Shown here piece after piece: positions 6,153 through 9,828 of a stretch of 9,828 nucleotides of DNA (the first letter of the stretch is position 1; each line of letters begins with the position of its first letter). The notes below the pieces were generated by a model that saw only the letters and a list, made by a program, of their open reading frames with translations, was not told where the DNA came from and did not search any database. Both the position numbers and the translations under genes were made by a program. Origin of the DNA: Bordetella parapertussis (GTDB lineage Bacteria > Pseudomonadota > Gammaproteobacteria > Burkholderiales > Burkholderiaceae); the NCBI GenBank assembly GCA_945901665.1, contig CAMDLJ010000070.1:1-9828 (forward strand), given 5' to 3'.

Positions 6153-7667
6153 TCAGGGGGCCATCTTCAGGCCGGTCACGCGCGGCAGACCGTCAGGGAT
6201 TTGGCGCACGCCACTCAATTTGCCGTTGTAGGCCCACAGCCAGTTGCGGTGGTAGAGGTAAATCACGGGACGCTCTTTGAGCACTTGGGCGGCGATTTGC
6301 TCAAACAATTTTTTGCGCTGGGCCGGGTCGCGCACGGTGCGCGATTGGTTGATCAAGGCGTCGGTTTCGGCACTGCAATAACCCGAATAGTTCAACGGTT
6401 GCTTGCAAGCATGAAAGCTGTAGAGGTTGCCGTCTGGGTCGGGCCTGCCGCTCCAGGCCAAAGCATAGGCGTCAAAGTCACCTTTGTCGGCCATGTTCAG
6501 CGAGGTGGCGAATTCGGTCGACTGAATTTTGACGTCAAAGCCTGCGTCGCGGGTCATGGCTTGGATCACCAAGGCCATGCGCTGTGCGTCCGAGGTGGTG
6601 GGCGTCATCAGGGTGAAGCTGGGGTTGGTCACCCCGGCTTGTTTGAGCAAAGCGCGGGCTTTTTCAATGTCGCGCTTGGGCATGGGCATGTTTTTGGCGT
6701 AGTAGGGGTTGTTCGGGGCGACCCATTGGTTGCCCACCGTGGCCTCGTTGTCCATCACCACTTGGGCCAGGCCTTGGCGGTCCAGCGACAGCTCAAAGGC
6801 TTCGCGCACCCGGGCGTCACGGCCCAAGGGGTTGTTCTTGGCCCGATCGCTTTTGCCCAGGTTGATGGTGATGCCTTGATAGCCGATTTCGGTGATGCGC
6901 GAGGTTTTGAATTTTTTATCCGTTTGCAGCTTTTCCATGTCGCTGGTGGCCACGCGCTCAATGAAGTCAAGTTGGCCGGACTTCAGGTTGGCCAAGCGCA
7001 CGGTGGCGTCGGGGATGGGGATGTAGGTGACTTTGTCAAAGTTGACGGCGGCCTTGTTCCAGTAGCCCGCGTATTTTTCGAGCACGATGCGGTCTTGGGC
7101 CACCCGCTCGACAAACTTGAACGGGCCAGAGCACACCGGCGCAGAGCCAAATTTGTCGCCTGCGGCTTGCGCGGCCTTGGGCGAGACCATCATGCCGGCG
7201 CGGTCGGTGAGTTGGGCCAGCAGGGGCGAAAAAGGGGCTGACAGGTTCAGGCGCACGGTTTGGGCGTCGACCACGTCAACGCTGCTGACCGGGGCGAGTT
7301 CGCCACGGCGGCTGGAGCCGGCCTGGTTTTTGTGCCGCTCGATGTTGAACTTGACCGCAGCGGCGTCGAGCTTTTCGCCATCGTGGAAGGTCACCCCAGT
7401 GCGGATTTTCAAGGTCAGGCTTTTGTTGTCGGCCGACCACTCGTGGCCGGTGGCCAATTGCGGCACGATGTTGAGTTTTTCGTCCACATCAAACAGCTTG
7501 TCGCACAGGGCAGCAAACACAATGCGGCCGACAAAGCTTCGCGCCAGCGTTGGGTCCAACACATCGGGGTCTTCGGCCAAGCCGATGCGCAGGGTTTGCG
7601 CCGATGCGCTGGCGGCACCCAGCGCCAGGGATGCGCCCAACAGGGCCAGCAAAAAAGGTTTTTTCAT
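6153..7667 (-). CDS. ABC importer periplasmic substrate-binding protein, SBP_bac_5 (DppA/OppA) family
   Basis: This 504-residue protein captures the cargo and delivers it to the DppB/DppC-like permeases. The first 23 residues form a signal peptide: MKKP, a hydrophobic core, and a probable cut after ASA. The mature protein starts QTLRIGLAEDPDVLDP, typical of family 5 binding proteins, with the conserved GVTFHDGEKLDAAAVKFN segment at 91-108. Length is usual for DppA or nickel-binding relatives. A SGRPDPDGNLYSFH segment sits in the C-terminal lobe, near two cysteines nine residues apart that could form a disulphide in the periplasm (inference). The start at 7667 is firmly set by a good ribosome site and the signal peptide. 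The frame is open further upstream to 7910 but only through the end of the ATPase gene. Ligand identity (peptide, opine, glutathione, nickel chelate or other) cannot be decided from the sequence. Confidence 0.95.
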   Translation of the reverse strand: MKKPFLLALLGASLALGAASASAQTLRIGLAEDPDVLDPTLARSFVGRIVFAALCDKLFDVDEKLNIVPQLATGHEWSADNKSLTLKIRTGVTFHDGEKLDAAAVKFNIERHKNQAGSSRRGELAPVSSVDVVDAQTVRLNLSAPFSPLLAQLTDRAGMMVSPKAAQAAGDKFGSAPVCSGPFKFVERVAQDRIVLEKYAGYWNKAAVNFDKVTYIPIPDATVRLANLKSGQLDFIERVATSDMEKLQTDKKFKTSRITEIGYQGITINLGKSDRAKNNPLGRDARVREAFELSLDRQGLAQVVMDNEATVGNQWVAPNNPYYAKNMPMPKRDIEKARALLKQAGVTNPSFTLMTPTTSDAQRMALVIQAMTRDAGFDVKIQSTEFATSLNMADKGDFDAYALAWSGRPDPDGNLYSFHACKQPLNYSGYCSAETDALINQSRTVRDPAQRKKLFEQIAAQVLKERPVIYLYHRNWLWAYNGKLSGVRQIPDGLPRVTGLKMAP

Positions 7668-7673
7668 GTGTGA

Positions 7674-7679
7674 TTCTCC
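7674..7679 (-). promoter_or_regulatory. Strong ribosome binding site of the binding-protein gene
   Basis: The minus strand reads GGAGAA six nucleotides before the ATG at 7667. It is the best Shine-Dalgarno match in the window and fixes the start of the binding protein. The other importer genes have overlaps or weak sites, so this gene is probably translated more strongly than its neighbours, as is usual for binding proteins, which are needed in excess over the permeases. Confidence 0.75.
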
Positions 7680-7693
7680 ATAGTGAAAAGGGT

Positions 7694-8770
7694 TCAAGGC
7701 GCAGGTTTTGAAAAGGGTAAAAAAGCCGACTGCAATTGTTGCAGGCGCAAATGGTTGGCTGAAGTCGGGCTTGGGCCAGGTGCCACGGGCTGGGGCGGCA
7801 ACTCGCGCCAAAGGTGACAGGCCACGGCATGTCCATCGACCGCAGTCAAGGGGGGCGCACTTTGTTGGCACACCGCTTGCGCATGCGGGCAGCGGGTGTG
7901 GAAGTGGCATCCTGGGGGCGGGTTGATGGGGCTGGGCACATCGCCGCTGAGCAAGTGGCGAACCCCGCTGGGGTTGGGCACCGGGCGCGGGATGGCACCC
8001 AGCAAGGCTTGTGTGTAGGGGTGGCGCGGGTGGGCAAACAAGTCTTGGCTATCGGCCAGCTCGACCACCCGGCCCAGGTACATCACCGCAATGCGGTGCG
8101 CCACATGTTTGACCACCGCCAGGTCATGGGCAATGAACAAATAGGCCAGCCCATATTGGGCTTGCAAATCTTGCAGCAAATTGATGACTTGCGCTTGTAC
8201 CGACACGTCGAGAGCCGACACCGCTTCGTCGCACACGATCAATGCAGGTTCAACGGCCAAGGCGCGGGCAATGCCAATGCGCTGGCGCTGCCCGCCAGAG
8301 AACTCGTGCGGGTAGCGCTGGGCGTGTTCGGGCGCCAGGCCCACGGTTTTTAGCAACTCTTGCACCCGCTCTGGGTGTCGCCCCAGGTGCAGGCCATGCA
8401 ATTGCAGTGGCTCGGTGAGCGACTGGGCCACGGTCATGCGCGGGTTGAGGGATGCGTAGGGGTCTTGAAAGATGATTTGCATGGCCCGGCGTTGCCCGCG
8501 CAAATCGGGTCCGCTGAGTTGGCCCAGGTCTTGGCCTTTGAAGCGCACCTGGCCGCCACTGGGTTCGAGCAAACGCAGCACCAAGCGGCCCAGGGTGGAT
8601 TTGCCGCAACCCGACTCGCCCACCACGCCCAGGGTTTCGCCGGGGTGGATCTGCAGGTCCACGCCATCGACCGCGCGCACCGCACCGCGGGCACGGCCCC
8701 ACAGGCCTTGGCGCACCACAAAGTGTTTGCGCAGTTGGCTCACTTCCAACAGGGGTGCCGAGGTGCTCAT
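7694..8770 (-). CDS. Peptide/nickel-type ABC importer ATPase, DppF/OppF family
   Basis: This 358-residue cytoplasmic ATPase forms a heterodimer with the DppD-like protein to power import. All nucleotide-binding elements are visible: Walker [10 protein letters not shown] (51-59), Q-loop Q101 in [11 protein letters not shown], signature FSGGQRQR (156-163), Walker B LIVCDE (176-181) and switch H214. A C-terminal oligopeptide-transporter domain follows (about 250-320) with [12 protein letters not shown] and four cysteines, C287, C293, C300 and C317, in the C-x5-C-x6-C-x16-C pattern. A Pro-rich tail of about 35 residues ends the protein. The ATG at 8770 is chosen because it overlaps the stop of the DppD-like gene as ATGA. 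The frame is open to 8824 but only within that gene. The stop lies 26 bp before the binding-protein start. Confidence 0.95.
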   Translation of the reverse strand: MSTSAPLLEVSQLRKHFVVRQGLWGRARGAVRAVDGVDLQIHPGETLGVVGESGCGKSTLGRLVLRLLEPSGGQVRFKGQDLGQLSGPDLRGQRRAMQIIFQDPYASLNPRMTVAQSLTEPLQLHGLHLGRHPERVQELLKTVGLAPEHAQRYPHEFSGGQRQRIGIARALAVEPALIVCDEAVSALDVSVQAQVINLLQDLQAQYGLAYLFIAHDLAVVKHVAHRIAVMYLGRVVELADSQDLFAHPRHPYTQALLGAIPRPVPNPSGVRHLLSGDVPSPINPPPGCHFHTRCPHAQAVCQQSAPPLTAVDGHAVACHLWRELPPQPVAPGPSPTSANHLRLQQLQSAFLPFSKPAP

Positions 8771-9774
8771 GCCGTGACCTCCTCGGTGGCCAACAAGACC
8801 ATGGGGTCCAGCGGCGCGCGCCAACAGGCGCTGGTGTGGTCAAGCCCCACGGTTTGAAGCGCCGGGGCCTGGCTGTGGCAGCGCGGCTGGGCAAATGGGC
8901 AGCGGGGTGCGAAGGCGCAACCCGTGGGGCGTTGCATGGGGTTGGGCACCTGGCCCTCGATCGATGCGAGCCGGTGCTGCGCCAGGTCCAAGCGCGGGAT
9001 GGCGCCCAGCAGGCCCACGGTGTAGGGGTGCTGGGGGGTATCAAACAAGGCTTGGACCGGGGCGCGTTCAACCACTTTACCGGCATACATCACCACCACC
9101 TCATCGGCCACCTCGGCCACCACCCCCAGGTCGTGGGTGATGAGCACGATGGCGGTGCCCATGTCTTGTTGCAACTGCGCCATCAAAGCCAAAATTTGGG
9201 CCTGGATGGTCACGTCCAGCGCGGTGGTCGGTTCATCGGCGATCAGCAAGCGCGGTTGGCACACCAAGGCCATGGCAATCATCACCCGCTGGCGCATGCC
9301 GCCCGAGAGCTGGTGCGGGTACTCGTGCAGGCGTTGTTCGGGGGCTGGGATGCGCACTTGCGCGAGCATGTCCAAGGCGCGGGCGCGCGCTTGGGTGCGG
9401 TCCATGGGGCGGTGGCGCAACAAGGCCTCCATGATTTGCTCGCCCACGGTGTAGGCCGGGTTGAGCGAGGTCATGGGTTCTTGAAACACCATGGCCATGC
9501 CGTTGCCGCGCAGGTTTTGCAAGCTCTCTTGCGGGGCGCCCACCAACTCTTGGCCTTCAAAACGGATGGAGCCCGCGCGGATCGAACCCGCAGCCGGGGG
9601 CACCAAGCCCATGACGGACAAGGAGGTGACGCTTTTGCCGCAGCCCGACTCACCGACGATGGCCAAGGTTTTTCCCGCGTGGACTTCAAAGCTCACCCCA
9701 TCGACGGCAGCGAATTCGCCCTCGTCGGTGGTGAAGCAGGTGCGCAGGTCGCGCACTTCGAGCAAAACGGTCAT
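8767..9774 (-). CDS. Peptide/nickel-type ABC importer ATPase, DppD/OppD family
   Basis: This 335-residue cytoplasmic ATPase is the first subunit of the nucleotide-binding pair. Seen: Walker [10 protein letters not shown] (41-49), Q-loop Q98 in [10 protein letters not shown], signature LSGGMRQR (156-163), Walker B LLIADE (176-181), D-loop TTALD and switch H214. [13 protein letters not shown] and [10 protein letters not shown] are DppD-like, while the partner has the DppF form [10 protein letters not shown]. The C-terminal domain holds [12 protein letters not shown] (249-260) and cysteines C286, C292, C299 and C317, with the first three at C-x5-C-x6-C spacing. The start at 9774 overlaps the stop of an upstream partial gene (ATGA), and the stop overlaps the DppF-like start in the same way, so this gene is in the middle of a longer coupled operon. 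Confidence 0.95.
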   Translation of the reverse strand: MTVLLEVRDLRTCFTTDEGEFAAVDGVSFEVHAGKTLAIVGESGCGKSVTSLSVMGLVPPAAGSIRAGSIRFEGQELVGAPQESLQNLRGNGMAMVFQEPMTSLNPAYTVGEQIMEALLRHRPMDRTQARARALDMLAQVRIPAPEQRLHEYPHQLSGGMRQRVMIAMALVCQPRLLIADEPTTALDVTIQAQILALMAQLQQDMGTAIVLITHDLGVVAEVADEVVVMYAGKVVERAPVQALFDTPQHPYTVGLLGAIPRLDLAQHRLASIEGQVPNPMQRPTGCAFAPRCPFAQPRCHSQAPALQTVGLDHTSACWRAPLDPMVLLATEEVTA

Positions 9775-9828
9775 GGTTTTGGCAGGGCGTCATGGAAAGC
9801 TTGGACGCGGGCCTCAATTTGTTGGCGA
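9771..9828 (-). CDS. C-terminal fragment of an unidentified gene upstream of the importer genes
   Basis: Only the last 18 codons and a TGA are inside the window. The readable tail is [18 protein letters not shown]. Its stop overlaps the ATG of the DppD-like gene as ATGA, the same junction type as two others in this operon, and the other two minus-strand frames either stop here or do not connect to a sensible gene end. This supports a real gene co-transcribed with the importer. The fragment looks like an amphipathic C-terminal helix and is too short to name. A hydrolase or peptidase acting on the imported compound would be a common arrangement, but nothing visible shows it. Confidence 0.6.
   Translation of the reverse strand, partial: RQQIEARVQAFHDALPKP

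Noticed and set aside
5278..6231. A 317-codon plus-strand frame opposite the DppB-like gene
   Set aside because: The translation is dominated by His, Gln and Gly, the mirror of a hydrophobic membrane protein. It has no ribosome site or motif.
6144..7241. A 365-codon plus-strand frame opposite the binding-protein gene
   Set aside because: It is antisense to a gene with signal peptide, family motifs and a strong ribosome site. The translation is Gly, His and Val rich without a known fold.
7668..7910. Extended N-terminus for the binding protein starting at 7910
   Set aside because: It would overlap the ATPase gene and bury the signal peptide. The GGAGAA site before 7667 settles the start.

Overview
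The window is a high-GC bacterial segment. The style of its proteins suggests Betaproteobacteria, probably Burkholderiales and perhaps Comamonadaceae. The clues are a Bug-type (tripartite tricarboxylate transporter family) binding protein, an MhpA-like flavin hydroxylase beside a type I extradiol dioxygenase, and dense GC-rich coding with long antisense shadow frames. The taxon is an inference from gene content, since no rRNA or marker gene is present. Coding density is very high. No tRNA, rRNA, insertion sequence, CRISPR array or long repeat was seen, and all complete genes look intact.

Left part (about 1-3144, all on the minus strand): a probable aromatic-acid catabolic operon. In transcription order it holds a secreted Bug-type solute-binding protein (3144-2128), a two-domain extradiol ring-cleavage dioxygenase of the vicinal oxygen chelate fold with its full metal and active-site set (2084-1179), and an MhpA-like FAD hydroxylase that runs off the left edge (1124-1). 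The implied logic is capture of a carboxylated aromatic compound outside the membrane, hydroxylation of the ring to a catechol-type diol, then meta-cleavage. The later enzymes would lie to the left of the window.

Middle (3145-4294): a 95-bp divergent control region with an AT-rich core, then a plus-strand amidohydrolase of the ACMSD-like decarboxylase/hydratase class (3240-4229) with all metal ligands visible. It probably belongs to the same pathway. A short convergent gap follows, holding a perfect 9-bp hairpin that may separate it from the next operon.

Right part (4295-9828, all minus strand): a complete five-gene peptide/nickel-type ABC importer in transcription order DppD-like ATPase, DppF-like ATPase, DppA-like binding protein, DppB-like permease, DppC-like permease. 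Three junctions, including the one with an unidentified gene cut by the right edge, are ATGA stop/start overlaps, which argues for one translationally coupled transcript beginning outside the window. The importer's cargo cannot be read from the sequence.

Overall this is a coherent but fairly ordinary catabolic and transport neighbourhood. I found no convincing sign of a wholly new system. The open points are the aromatic substrate, the amidohydrolase reaction, the cargo of the ABC importer and the identity of the gene cut at the right edge.
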